From Bradyrhizobium sp. BR13661 (GTDB taxonomy: Bacteria > Pseudomonadota > Alphaproteobacteria > Rhizobiales > Xanthobacteraceae), in assembly GCF_029892425.1 (NCBI RefSeq), contig NZ_JARXWB010000017.1, forward strand, positions 1 to 64,000: a stretch of 64,000 nt of DNA, written 5' to 3'. The notes beneath the pieces were generated by a model. It had not been told where the DNA came from. It did not search any database and saw only the letters and a program-made list of their open reading frames with translations. Below are positions 25,640-33,945 of the stretch, in pieces. The translations under genes and the position numbers were made by a program. Position 1 is the first letter of the stretch. The number at the start of each line of letters is the position of its first letter.

Positions 25640-25886
25640 TTTTTCTGGCTATTTCTAAAATTCTGCAAAATTTCGATAGAAACGTTTCTGCTTCGCTAAC
25701 AGTCCCGAGCTACTATCACCACGATTGAGAGTTAAACAGATATCCGGGCGAAATTATCGACCTGACGCATCGGTATCCGGATGTGAGCGCACCATCCGTT
25801 TCACGCCTCATGGCCGGCTCGCTCAGCAAGATAGCGTCAAGATCAATTTGTTCGATTGGAAATTGGTTGGAAAGGGCGCACGACTT

Positions 25887-27551
25887 ATGTCCATATTCCA
25901 AAACAAGAAGGTCAAGCACGCCGTCGCGGAAGTCGAGGCGCTCGACCGATCACAGGCGGTGATCGAATTCGCCCTCGACGGCACCATTCTCGACGCCAAC
26001 GAAAATCTCCTGAAGATGAGCGGCTATTCGCTCGCGGAGATCAAAGGGAAGCATCACAGCATCTTCGTCAGCGCGGCCGAGCGCGAGAGCGCGCGCTACC
26101 GTGATTTCTGGGCGAGCCTCAATCGCGGCGAGTTTCAGACCACGCAGTACAAGCGGTTCGGCAAGAACGGCAAGGAGGTCTGGGTTCACGCCTCCTACGC
26201 GCCGTTGCTCGACGAGAACGGCAAGGTGGTCTCCTTCATCAAGTTCGCTACCGACATCACGGCGTACAAGATCAAGACCATGGAAGATGCAGGCAAGATC
26301 GCTGCGGTCAACCGCGCGCAGGCCGTCATCGAATTTCAGACCGACGGCACCATTATCACCGCCAACGAGAACTTCCTCGGCGCGATGGGCTATTCGCTCG
26401 ACGAGATTAAGGGCAAACATCACAGCATGTTCGTGACGCCGGAGGATCGCGCCAGCGCGGCCTATGCGGCGCTCTGGACCAAGCTGAACCGCGGCGAGTT
26501 CGAAGCGGCCGAATTCAAGCGAATCGCCAAGGGTGGCCGCGAGATCTGGATTCTAGCGAGCTACAATCCGATTCTCGACGAGACCGGCAAGCCGTTCAAG
26601 GTCGTGAAGTTCGCAACCGACATCACCGCCCAGAAGATGAAGGCAGCCGACAATGACGGCCAGCTCGCCGCGATCCAGAAGTCGCAGGCGGTGATCGAGT
26701 TCAACATGGACGGCACGATCCGTGCCGCCAACCAGAATTTCCTGAGCGCGATGGGCTATTCGATGGCCGAGATCAAGGGCCAGCACCACTCAATGTTCGT
26801 CGAGCCGAACGAAAAGAACTCAGCCGCATACCGCCAGTTCTGGGAGGCGCTCAATCGAGGCGAATACCAGGCCGCCGAATACAAGCGCATTGCCAAGGGC
26901 GGCCGCGAGGTTTGGATCCAGGGCTCCTACAACCCGATACTCGATCTCAACGGTAGACCTTACAAAGTCGTCAAATATGCCACCGATACGACTGCTCTCG
27001 CGATCGGCCGCAAGAAGGCCGAGAATGCGCGCGGGCTAATCGACGCGGTCGCGGCCGGCAGCGAGGAAATGAGCGCGTCGATCCGCGAAATTTCCGAGAC
27101 CATGGCGAAGTCGCGCGAGAACTCTAAGTTCGCAGTCAGTCGCGTCGATGCAGCTGACGGTCAAGCGAACCGGCTAAATGCGGCGGCCCAATCTATGAGG
27201 GGCATAGTCGACTTAATTGCCGGCATTACCGGGCAAATCAACCTGCTCGCCCTCAATGCCACAATCGAATCGGCCCGCGCAGGCGAAGCTGGGCGAGGCT
27301 TCGCGGTGGTAGCCTCGGAAGTCAAGAACCTTGCCAATCAAGCAAAGCAGGCAACTGACACGATTTCGTCGGAGATCGATGCGCTCAATTCTGTTGCTGG
27401 TGATGTCGCAGAATCCCTAACTGCAATCAAGACTGCGATAGAAGGGGTTAATGAGTTTATTGCTTCTACCGCTGCAGCGGTTGAAGAGCAGAGCATCGTT
27501 ACCGCGGACATGGCTGCTAACATGCAACGGGCATCAGCAGAATTGACCTGA
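25887..27551 (+). CDS. Soluble chemoreceptor with three PAS domains
   Basis: 554 residues from the ATG at 25887 (GGAAAGGG ~10 bases upstream); the in-frame extension upstream has no coding character. Three near-identical PAS units (each starting SQAVIEFxxDGTI or RAQAVIEF and ending VKFATDIT) cover residues ~15-375. An MCP signalling domain follows, with hairpin tip IESARAGEAGRGFAVVASEVK. No transmembrane segment, so it senses an internal signal, probably redox or small ligands via PAS (BdlA/Aer2-like layout). The C-terminus stops soon after AVEEQSIVTADMAANMQ, shorter than expected for the returning helix of the MCP coiled coil, so it may be trimmed. PAS repeats at DNA level are similar and could recombine. 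Confidence 0.9.
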   Translation: MSIFQNKKVKHAVAEVEALDRSQAVIEFALDGTILDANENLLKMSGYSLAEIKGKHHSIFVSAAERESARYRDFWASLNRGEFQTTQYKRFGKNGKEVWVHASYAPLLDENGKVVSFIKFATDITAYKIKTMEDAGKIAAVNRAQAVIEFQTDGTIITANENFLGAMGYSLDEIKGKHHSMFVTPEDRASAAYAALWTKLNRGEFEAAEFKRIAKGGREIWILASYNPILDETGKPFKVVKFATDITAQKMKAADNDGQLAAIQKSQAVIEFNMDGTIRAANQNFLSAMGYSMAEIKGQHHSMFVEPNEKNSAAYRQFWEALNRGEYQAAEYKRIAKGGREVWIQGSYNPILDLNGRPYKVVKYATDTTALAIGRKKAENARGLIDAVAAGSEEMSASIREISETMAKSRENSKFAVSRVDAADGQANRLNAAAQSMRGIVDLIAGITGQINLLALNATIESARAGEAGRGFAVVASEVKNLANQAKQATDTISSEIDALNSVAGDVAESLTAIKTAIEGVNEFIASTAAAVEEQSIVTADMAANMQRASAELT

Positions 27552-27985
27552 CAAGCATTATTTTGGCGGGTTCAGCATAGCGTTTCAATTTGCGATGCGG
27601 CGATTGTTTCAGCATCGCATAAGACATGACTCGTCGTCCGGCGGTATTGTGACCCCGTATAGCGAGGTTTCGCGTCGGCGAAGCGGTTTGCAAAATTCCG
27701 ATATGTACGAAGGCTGACAATGGATGATATCCAACATGCCTTGGGAGTCGTGCAAAGTTTAGTCGTTCGCCAGATCGTTGGCCTGGGTTGGCGATTCCCC
27801 AATTGTTGGGATCGACCTACGTGACAAGCCGGTGCTGCGCAAGAGTGTCCGTCGTAAATTGTCGTGACAACGTCGGATTGCGGATTCGTAAAGCCAACCG
27901 TTCACTACGTTTCGGAGATACGTAAATGACCGGAGTTGCTTCAAACCTTCTTCGCGATGATCATTTGCTCATTCGGAGAAACGCC
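27552..27985 (+). other. Gene-free stretch between chemoreceptor and small ORF
   Basis: About 430 bases in which no frame shows coding character on either strand and no tRNA or repeat is visible. The promoter of the 27986 gene should lie in its right part. Confidence 0.5.
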
Positions 27986-28291
27986 ATGATCCCGACAATT
28001 GCGCGCCTCAGACTGATTGCTGATGAAACTGAAAAGCACGCTCGTGCTGCATCTCTCCCACCAGTTGTCCAAGCCGAGTTGTTTGATCTCGCTGCGAGAT
28101 GGCATTGGCTTGCTGGGGAAGCCGGCGGGCTATGCGCGCGTGCCAGACAGCTCACGCACACCGTCGGCGAATGCAATCACTGCGAAGAGAAATGCCGCGG
28201 AGTACGAGCTGCGTCGGCCACGGAAGCCGATGTCAGCCCGACCGCGCCCGAGTGCATAGTCTTGTCGCAAAGTACGACGAGTAGAACATGA
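27986..28291 (+). CDS. Conserved small protein of unknown function
   Basis: 101 residues from the ATG at 27986, supported by CGGAGAAACGCC just upstream. The N-terminal half is helical and reads IPTIARLRLIADETEKHA, then QAELFDLAARWHWLAGEAG, a pattern seen in small rhizobial proteins without known function. The C-terminal half has CNHCEEKC, which may be a metal knuckle, and low-complexity tail. Upstream of the sensory operon at 28422; relation to it is unclear. Confidence 0.65.
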   Translation: MIPTIARLRLIADETEKHARAASLPPVVQAELFDLAARWHWLAGEAGGLCARARQLTHTVGECNHCEEKCRGVRAASATEADVSPTAPECIVLSQSTTSRT

Positions 28292-28421
28292 ACAATTTTT
28301 CACCGCGCAACTACGGGGTGCAAGATTCCGATACGCACTTTTGTGATCCGGCAACGAATTCAGGTTAAATTCTTCTACTGGCGATTGCCCCATTTTTTGT
28401 AAGAAACATTCTGAGGACGCC

Positions 28422-28718
28422 ATGGGTGAACTAATACCTTTCGCATGTAGCGAACGACGCGCGTCGAGCCTTCCGACTGAGCAAGTCAAGACTAGTCGCG
28501 CCTCCGTATTTCAGTTGTGTGAGAACTTCGTTGATCTTGAGCAGATGCTTGAGCTTCTGCATTCGAGAATGGTCGAACTCCAGGCGACCCGAAAATCCCT
28601 TCCCCTTAAAAACGAACTATACATTCAGCGGGACGCGCAAATGATCGACGAAATCGAAGAGGCGCAAGCAACGTGCCGCTCGATTCTCGGCAAAATTCCG
28701 CATCATCAGGAGCGATAG
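28422..28718 (+). CDS. Small protein co-transcribed with the globin-coupled chemoreceptor
   Basis: 98 residues, ATG preceded by GAGGACGCC. The stop codon lies one base before the chemoreceptor start, so the pair is translationally linked. The middle is a predicted helical hairpin (LCENFVDLEQMLELLHSRMVELQ ... MIDEIEEAQATCRSILGKI). No domain recognised. Its placement suggests a partner or regulator of the globin-coupled receptor. Confidence 0.7.
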   Translation: MGELIPFACSERRASSLPTEQVKTSRASVFQLCENFVDLEQMLELLHSRMVELQATRKSLPLKNELYIQRDAQMIDEIEEAQATCRSILGKIPHHQER

Positions 28719-28719
28719 A

Positions 28720-30066
28720 ATGAGCAATTCTACGATTGCCGAGCGCATCCGCTTTCATCGAATCGACGACAAGGCCGTTGCCGCGCTCAGGAGCGGAAAG
28801 GCTTTTGTATTGAGTGTTATGCCATCAATTCTCGATGGATTTTACGATCACTTGGAGAAGTACCCATCGACGTCAGCGTTCTTTCGCAATCGCGCGCACA
28901 TGATGCACGCAAAGGAAATGCAACTTAAGCATTGGGCAATCATTCTCGACGGCGCGTTCGACGAAACGTATGAAGCGTCTGTCAACAAGATTGGCGAAGT
29001 TCACAACAAGCTGGGGCTTGAGCCGCGTTGGTACATCGGAGGCTACAACGCGCTCGCGTCGGATCTGCTCGAGGAAATCGCATTGAAGATGCCCGTGGGT
29101 CGTTTTGAGACCCAGACACGGGCAAAGAGAGCAAGTCTTCAAAAGGCGATTCTCCGGGCCGCGATGCTTGATATGGACATCGCTATCTCCGTTTATATCG
29201 AGGCGGGCCGCCGTGATCGCATCCATACCCTCAACACGATTGCCACGAATTTCGAGGGCGCGATCGGTGGGGTCGTTAGTATCGTTGCATCCGCGGCGAC
29301 AGAACTCCAAGCGTCTGCTCAAAGCCTTCAGAGCGCGACGAACCTAACGGCGGATGAGTCGGGAATGGCTGCAAGCGCATCGGGAGAATCTACCGCCAAC
29401 GTAAACGCGGTGGCTGCGGCAGCCGAGCAGCTTTCGAGCTCGATTGCGGAGATCAGCCGGCGAGTGAACGATTCGGCTGCTATCGCCGGCAAGGCGGCCG
29501 AAGGCACCGAGCATGCCGCTAGGAAGATCGACCAACTCTCTTCGGCTGGACAGAGAATCGGGACAATTGTTGATCTGATTACTAACATCGCGTCCCAGAC
29601 AAATCTTCTTGCATTGAACGCTACGATTGAAGCCGCGCGAGCGGGTGAGGCTGGTCGCGGGTTCGCGGTGGTAGCCTCCGAAGTCAAGGGTCTGGCGGAG
29701 CAGACGGCCAAGGCTACGGCTGAAATTGCGAGCCAAGTCTCGGATATTCAGAGTTCGACATCCGAGTCGGTCAAAGCGATATCTGAGATTACCGACGTTA
29801 TTCGTTCCATGACGGAGGTGTCCGCGGCTATCGCGTCAGCCGTAGAGGAGCAGAGTGCAGCCACTGGCGAGATTTCGAGGAATGCGCAGTTAGCCTCGCA
29901 TGGTACGCAGAGCGTATCGACAAGCGTCGAAAAGGTCAGTCGCGCTGCTGGCGAAGCGGGGTTGACCGCGTCACACGTACTAGATGCCTCCCGAGAGCTC
30001 TCTCAGCAATCTGAACTACTTCGATCAGAGGTGGCAAAGTTCCTGGAGACGGTGCGAGCGGCCTAA
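28720..30066 (+). CDS. Globin-coupled methyl-accepting chemotaxis protein (HemAT-like aerotaxis sensor)
   Basis: 448 residues with AGGAG upstream of the ATG. Residues ~1-165 are a protoglobin-type sensor: the proximal haem ligand is His95 in GEVHNKLGLEPRWYIGGYN, the family hallmark. Residues ~190-440 are an MCP signalling domain with the tip TIEAARAGEAGRGFAVVASEVK. No membrane segment, so it is a soluble oxygen (or NO/CO) sensor feeding CheA. The signalling domain is complete, unlike that of the PAS receptor at 25887. No che genes are in the window, so it must use a remote system. Confidence 0.95.
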   Translation: MSNSTIAERIRFHRIDDKAVAALRSGKAFVLSVMPSILDGFYDHLEKYPSTSAFFRNRAHMMHAKEMQLKHWAIILDGAFDETYEASVNKIGEVHNKLGLEPRWYIGGYNALASDLLEEIALKMPVGRFETQTRAKRASLQKAILRAAMLDMDIAISVYIEAGRRDRIHTLNTIATNFEGAIGGVVSIVASAATELQASAQSLQSATNLTADESGMAASASGESTANVNAVAAAAEQLSSSIAEISRRVNDSAAIAGKAAEGTEHAARKIDQLSSAGQRIGTIVDLITNIASQTNLLALNATIEAARAGEAGRGFAVVASEVKGLAEQTAKATAEIASQVSDIQSSTSESVKAISEITDVIRSMTEVSAAIASAVEEQSAATGEISRNAQLASHGTQSVSTSVEKVSRAAGEAGLTASHVLDASRELSQQSELLRSEVAKFLETVRAA

Positions 30067-30096
30067 GTGATATGGTTGACGACGAGGCGATAAGTG

Positions 30097-30453
30097 ATGA
30101 GTGAAGTCGCGCCGGCGCTGCTTAGACACAAATTGGCAGCGCTTGAGCGGTCCCAGGCGATCGTCGAACTCGATCTCGACGGCATCGTGCTTTGCGCCAA
30201 CCAATCGTTTCTCCAGCTGATGGGTTACTTGGACGACCAAGTGACCGGTCGTTCCTACTCTATGTTTGCTCCCGCTACTGAAAGCCATGCTTGCGAGTAC
30301 GATAGGCTTTTGCAGCAACTCAGGAACGGTGAGCATGCGGCAGGAGAGTTCTGTCGTTTGCACGCATCCGGCGATCAGATCTGGGTCCTGGGTGCTTATT
30401 GTCCCGTATTGAAGGATCTCGGCCAACTGCGCCGACCTTCAACTCTAATTTAA
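30097..30453 (+). CDS. Orphan PAS-domain protein, probably truncated
   Basis: 118 residues from the ATG at 30097. It contains one PAS unit closely resembling those of the receptor at 25887: ALERSQAIVELDLDGIVLCANQ, FLQLMGY, YSMFAPATE, then IWVLGAYCPVLKD. After that the expected last strand (YKVVKFATDIT) is missing and the frame ends in unrelated residues (LGQLRRPSTLI). This looks like the N-terminal stub of a former PAS-MCP whose remainder is deleted. It starts 30 bases after the globin receptor stop. It could still be expressed as a single-domain protein. Confidence 0.65.
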   Translation: MSEVAPALLRHKLAALERSQAIVELDLDGIVLCANQSFLQLMGYLDDQVTGRSYSMFAPATESHACEYDRLLQQLRNGEHAAGEFCRLHASGDQIWVLGAYCPVLKDLGQLRRPSTLI

Positions 30454-30715
30454 TTCACGCGACCATCCGCGCGATACATTTCGAGACGTAGGGCAATCTT
30501 CAAGGACTAGACTAGAAATTACATATGTATTTCAATTACATATGAGTTCGCTGTTTTGTTCTGAATGGCGCGCCACTTTACGATTTCGCGCGATATCATG
30601 GCCGATCGTTCGCGAAGACCGCATCAAGCCGCCGAAAGCCGCACGTGACGAGACGACATGTGCGCGAGATTGCGCATCACCTCCTCGGGCCTCATGGTGG
30701 GCGCAGGCAGCGCCT
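30454..30715. other. Short gene-free stretch with an 11-bp direct repeat
   Basis: No gene is supported. It contains two copies of AATTACATATG (30517-30527 and 30534-30544), period 17, in an AT-rich patch downstream of both the orphan PAS gene and the antitoxin gene. The repeat may be a protein-binding site. Confidence 0.4.
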
Positions 30716-30982
30716 TCATGCTGCCTTCTGGAATCTGATTCCGGGGCGCAGCCCTGCGCGCTCCGCAAGCCGAACCAGCATGCTCAGGCTAAACCGGTTG
30801 ATCTTTCCGTTCTTGATCTCCGACACGCGAGCCTGAGTGATGCCGAGGCGCTTCGCCGCCTCGACTTGCGTCAGAGAGGACCTGCTCAGCCATTTATTGA
30901 TCCCGGAGAGCAGCTTGGCGCGCATTTCAAGCTCGGCCGCTTCTTCCGCTGGGAACAGGTCGTGAAATACGGACTTTGCCAT
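30716..30982 (-). CDS. Antitoxin with XRE-type helix-turn-helix (HigA-like)
   Basis: 88 residues from the ATG at 30982 (AGGTGA just upstream). Central helix-turn-helix: LTQVEAAKRLGITQARVSEIKNGKI. Followed by LSMLVRLAERAGLRPGI. It starts five bases after the toxin gene stop, giving the toxin-first order of higBA-like modules. The protein should neutralise the RelE/HigB-like toxin and repress the operon through the palindrome at 31306-31335. Confidence 0.88.
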   Translation of the reverse strand: MAKSVFHDLFPAEEAAELEMRAKLLSGINKWLSRSSLTQVEAAKRLGITQARVSEIKNGKINRFSLSMLVRLAERAGLRPGIRFQKAA

Positions 30983-30987
30983 CGTGG

Positions 30988-31303
30988 TCACCTGATCTGT
31001 CTGAGTCGTGCCCTGGCGAGGTCGATATCGCGCTTGGCCGTTGCTTGTGTCTTTTTCCGGAACGCATGCAGGACGTGAACAGCATCGCCAATGGTCGCCA
31101 GATAGATGACGCGATATGCGCCCGACGCTTGACGTACCCTGATCTCGCGAACACCAGGGCCGATAGACGTCATCGGCTTCCAGTCGGACGGTTCTTCGCC
31201 GATCTGAACCAGAAACAATTGATTACCCAGCCTCGCGGCGGGCGTCGACCGGAAATGCTTCAACATCGGATCGGTTGCTGCCGTGCCATCGCACCTCCTT
31301 CAT
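30988..31303 (-). pseudogene. RelE/HigB-like toxin gene with a single-base frameshift
   Basis: The ATG at 31303 opens a frame reading MKEVRWHGSNRSDVEAFP, VDARREAG and then stops at TAA. The family consensus continues REAGYQLxxVQxGxEPxDWKPM; exactly that continues in the next frame from the same point (GNQLFLVQIGEEPSDWKPM, then GPGVREIRVRQASGAYRVIY, VLHAFRKKTQ). One extra A in GGGTAATCAATTG (complement of ~31213-31225) explains it. Without that base the product would be a normal ~104-aa toxin of the phage Gp49-like RelE/HigB superfamily. Downstream antitoxin is intact. An internal ATG at 31266 could make an N-terminally altered 92-aa form. Confidence 0.8.
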
Positions 31304-31305
31304 GA

Positions 31306-31335
31306 CCGAAATATGCCAGAATTGGCATATTTCGG
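31306..31335. promoter_or_regulatory. Perfect inverted-repeat operator of the toxin-antitoxin operon
   Basis: CCGAAATATGCCA (31306-31318), spacer GAAT, then TGGCATATTTCGG (31323-31335): 13 bp of perfect dyad symmetry ending two bases before the toxin ATG. Position and symmetry are those expected for autoregulation by an HTH antitoxin. The toxin gene ribosome-binding region would lie within this site. Confidence 0.75.
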
Positions 31336-31621
31336 CAACGTGCTTTCGGCTCCGTAGGGCAACATCGCAGTTCGTCGCTTGCTGTCGGACCGGACCGTAT
31401 GCGCGGCCGCGGCATCATAGCGCCACGGCGAAGCGATCGCCGAGGCAAAGCCCGGTTATGATCGTCGCGTCAGTGGAAGCAACGAGATTGCGGTGAGAGG
31501 CGGCTACCAATGATCGGCCAGTGCACCCCGTCAGCTCCTCGTCTCGGAAACAACGTCCTTGATTCGAATCAAGACGCGGCAGGAGCCAGCGTGCCAGGAG
31601 ACATGCTGGCGGAGGGCGGTC

Positions 31622-32488
31622 ATGCCGGTGAGACAAGAGATTTGGCGTACGGCGGCTGCCATCATTGCGACGATGGCCGTCTGGGGCGCTATCAGGCTCG
31701 TTCTTCCGTCGCTGGACTATTACCCGCCGGAAGGTCTGGCTCAAAGCCTGCAACGAAGCTGGTTCGTCGTCTCCGGCACGCACAAGGCAGCCCAACTCGT
31801 GTACGCACTGGCAACGCTCATTCTCATGGCGGTGTTCTTTGCGATGGTGCAACGGCGCTGGCCGGGCCGGAGCGGATGGAATGGTCTCACCTTCGGGGTG
31901 TTGCTCGGGCTGTTGTGGGCGTTCTGTTTCCTCAATAGTGCTACGCTTTTCGGCACTACGGCAGGCGAGGCGCTTCTGAATGGTGCTCTGGACCTTGCGG
32001 CACTGGCACTCGGTGGGTGGTTGATCGGCCTGGCGCTAGGTCGAGACCATCCAGAACCGGCGCGTGCGAGCCGCAAGCCTTGGCTCGCCATTCTTCTCAT
32101 AGCCTGCGGCTTCGCATCGGCCTACAGCATCGGGGCTCTGCTGCTGCAGGGCAGCCTTGGTCAGGCAGCGGCTCTGTTCGCCCGCCCTGTGACGGCGCCG
32201 CAATACGCGACCCTCTTCATGGTCGGGCTGTGGGCCGGCCTGATGTATGTGAGCTTGCGCCCCGGACTGCCATTCGGTCCGGCTTCGGCAAAGGCGGCGT
32301 TCTTCGCCTTCGGAGTCTTCGGCCACAGCTGGACACTGTTCAAGCTTTACTCCGTGATCGAGTTCAGCGGTGTCCTGTTGACTGTTATTTTGATCGGCTT
32401 GATGGGAGCGCTCGGCGTTTTCGTCGGCGCGCTTGCCTATGAATGGGCGACAGACGCACGATTTCTCGGCCGATATTCGTTCGAATGA
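31622..32488 (+). CDS. Polytopic membrane protein of unknown function
   Basis: 288 residues from the ATG at 31622, with GGAGGGCGG upstream. Seven or eight hydrophobic segments (for example TAAAIIATMAVWGAI, AAQLVYALATLILMAVFFAMV, LTFGVLLGLLWAFCFL, LAILLIACGFASAYSIGALLL, LLTVILIGLMGALGVFVGAL). No motif of a known transporter or enzyme is evident. A perfect 16-bp palindrome CTTGATTCGAATCAAG lies at 31558-31573, ~50 bases upstream, and may be an operator. The ~285 bases upstream hold no other gene. Confidence 0.75.
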   Translation: MPVRQEIWRTAAAIIATMAVWGAIRLVLPSLDYYPPEGLAQSLQRSWFVVSGTHKAAQLVYALATLILMAVFFAMVQRRWPGRSGWNGLTFGVLLGLLWAFCFLNSATLFGTTAGEALLNGALDLAALALGGWLIGLALGRDHPEPARASRKPWLAILLIACGFASAYSIGALLLQGSLGQAAALFARPVTAPQYATLFMVGLWAGLMYVSLRPGLPFGPASAKAAFFAFGVFGHSWTLFKLYSVIEFSGVLLTVILIGLMGALGVFVGALAYEWATDARFLGRYSFE

Positions 32489-32543
32489 GTTGCGACTGTC
32501 GGGAGTGGTCGCTGAGCGGATGACGGCAGAAACCGGCCGCCGG

Positions 32544-32777
32544 CTACTCGGCCGGCTGTAGCGCGTGGCCGCGGCGCGCAATGCGCTCGTGCATCTGCCG
32601 GATCATGCGGCTTGCGGTGGTCTCGAACAGGCAGGGGATGACGGCGTGCACCAGGGCCGCCAATGCGGCGCCGAACAGGCGGGCCGCGAAGCCGAGCGCG
32701 AACAGGAAATGCTCGCCATAGGATTCATCGACACTCTGCGGGTGGGACAGGAACAGCCGGTGCAGGGTGGCTTGCAT
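32544..32777 (-). CDS. DUF6356-like small membrane protein
   Basis: 77 residues from the ATG at 32777, chosen because TTGGAG lies eight bases upstream (ATG 32807 is also in frame). It reads LHRLFLSHPQSVDESYGEHF, then one hydrophobic hairpin (ALGFAARLFGAALAALVHAVIPCLF) and ETTASRMIRQMHERI. The HPxSVxESYxEH...LVHAxxPxLFxxTxS pattern is that of DUF6356. Function unknown. It is divergent from an Lrp-type regulator gene. Confidence 0.75.
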   Translation of the reverse strand: MQATLHRLFLSHPQSVDESYGEHFLFALGFAARLFGAALAALVHAVIPCLFETTASRMIRQMHERIARRGHALQPAE

Positions 32778-32903
32778 GCGAGGCTCCAAAGCGAGGTTGG
32801 CCTCCATGTTTAGGGGATTCGGACCAGGAATAAGTCCCAGACCTCACATCAAATGCGCTAATTCGGTTGAATTTGGACGAAAATATCCTCTATTATTGGG
32901 ATA

Positions 32904-33377
32904 ATGGACGAAACAGATTGCAAGCTGCTCAACCTGATTCAGCATGATGCGGCCCTGTCGCTGGACGAGCTCAGCGAGCGGGCCGGGCTATCCCGCAACG
33001 CCTGCTGGCGCCGCATCAAGCGGCTCGAGGATGACGGCATCATCAAGGGCCGCGTGACACTGCTCGATGCGAGCCGCATCAACGTCGGCCTGACCGCCTT
33101 CATCGCGCTGCGCACCACCGAACACAGCGCGACCTGGCTCGCCCAATTCTCGAACGCCGTGCGCGACATTCCGGAGATCATCGGCGTCTACCGCATGACC
33201 GGCGATGTCGATTATCTGCTGCAGGCCGTCATCCCGGACGTTGCCGCCTATGACCGGCTCTACCAGCGCCTGATCGGGAGGATCACCCTCGCGGACGTGT
33301 CCTCGTCATTCGTCATGCAGGAGATCAAGGCGACGACGGTGCTGCCGCTCGACTATGCGCCGGAGCGGCGCGGGTGA
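32904..33377 (+). CDS. Lrp/AsnC-family transcriptional regulator
   Basis: 157 residues. N-terminal winged helix (DETDCKLLNLIQHDAALSL, LSERAGLSRNACWRRIKRLEDDGII) and C-terminal RAM effector domain (LTAFIALRTTEHS, EIIGVYRMTGDVDYLLQAVIPD). Lrp-type regulators bind amino acids or related ligands as octamers. It is divergent from the DUF6356 gene, so that gene and itself are likely targets. The region to the right of here has higher GC and core-like content. Confidence 0.93.
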   Translation: MDETDCKLLNLIQHDAALSLDELSERAGLSRNACWRRIKRLEDDGIIKGRVTLLDASRINVGLTAFIALRTTEHSATWLAQFSNAVRDIPEIIGVYRMTGDVDYLLQAVIPDVAAYDRLYQRLIGRITLADVSSSFVMQEIKATTVLPLDYAPERRG

Positions 33378-33430
33378 GGCCACGGCATGCGGCGCGGACC
33401 GCATGCGCGCGGCGAAGCAATCGTGCGGTG

Positions 33431-33724
33431 TCAGTGCCTGACATGCTCGAACACGACGATCACACCGGTCGGCTCGGGCTCGTGCGCCATCAGCCGCGTC
33501 AGATCCGCATCGCTCCAATCGGCGAGACTGACGACTTCGCCGGTCTCGCGCTCCGCGCTGAGCGAGGGGGTTGGCTCAAGCACCTTCAAGCCCATCTCGT
33601 CGACGAAGAAGGTATGCTCTCCAAACATGCTGTTGAGTTGAGACATGGCGGGATGCTCGTCGGGCAGCACCTGGGCGCCGAGCTGGTCGACGGTCTGCTT
33701 CACTTGTTCGGATGTGAGCTTCAT
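33431..33724 (-). CDS. Conserved small protein of unknown function
   Basis: 97 residues, ATG at 33724 preceded by GGAGCAGCC. It reads MKLTSEQVKQTVDQLGAQVL, DEHPAMSQLNSMFGEHTFFVD, GLKVLEP, then VVSLADWSDADLTRLMAHEP and ends IVVFEHVRH. Soluble, no signal. No function known to me. It is followed (downstream on the same strand) by the Lrp gene in convergent orientation and separated from the glycosylase gene by ~220 bases with no clear feature. Confidence 0.75.
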   Translation of the reverse strand: MKLTSEQVKQTVDQLGAQVLPDEHPAMSQLNSMFGEHTFFVDEMGLKVLEPTPSLSAERETGEVVSLADWSDADLTRLMAHEPEPTGVIVVFEHVRH

Positions 33725-33945
33725 GGGCTGCTCCGTTCTGTCATTCGCGTTTCGTGGCATGAACCAGGGTTTTGGCCGGAGCGCACGTGTTCCCTGCGCC
33801 TGATCGCCTGGCTCAAACTCCCGAACGGGTGCTGCGTACAAATGTTCCTGCAAATCCCAATTCGTGATCGCGCATGGCGGCTGCCGCGCGGACAGAGCGG
33901 AACACACGATCTCCACGATCGTGTGAGCGCTGACCGTCTGGTCAG

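Noticed and set aside
31505..31590. tRNA-like stretch with a T-arm-like TTGATTCGAATCAAG
   Set aside because: The T-loop is one base short, no acceptor stem pairs across the region, and no anticodon arm can be drawn; reported only as a palindrome.
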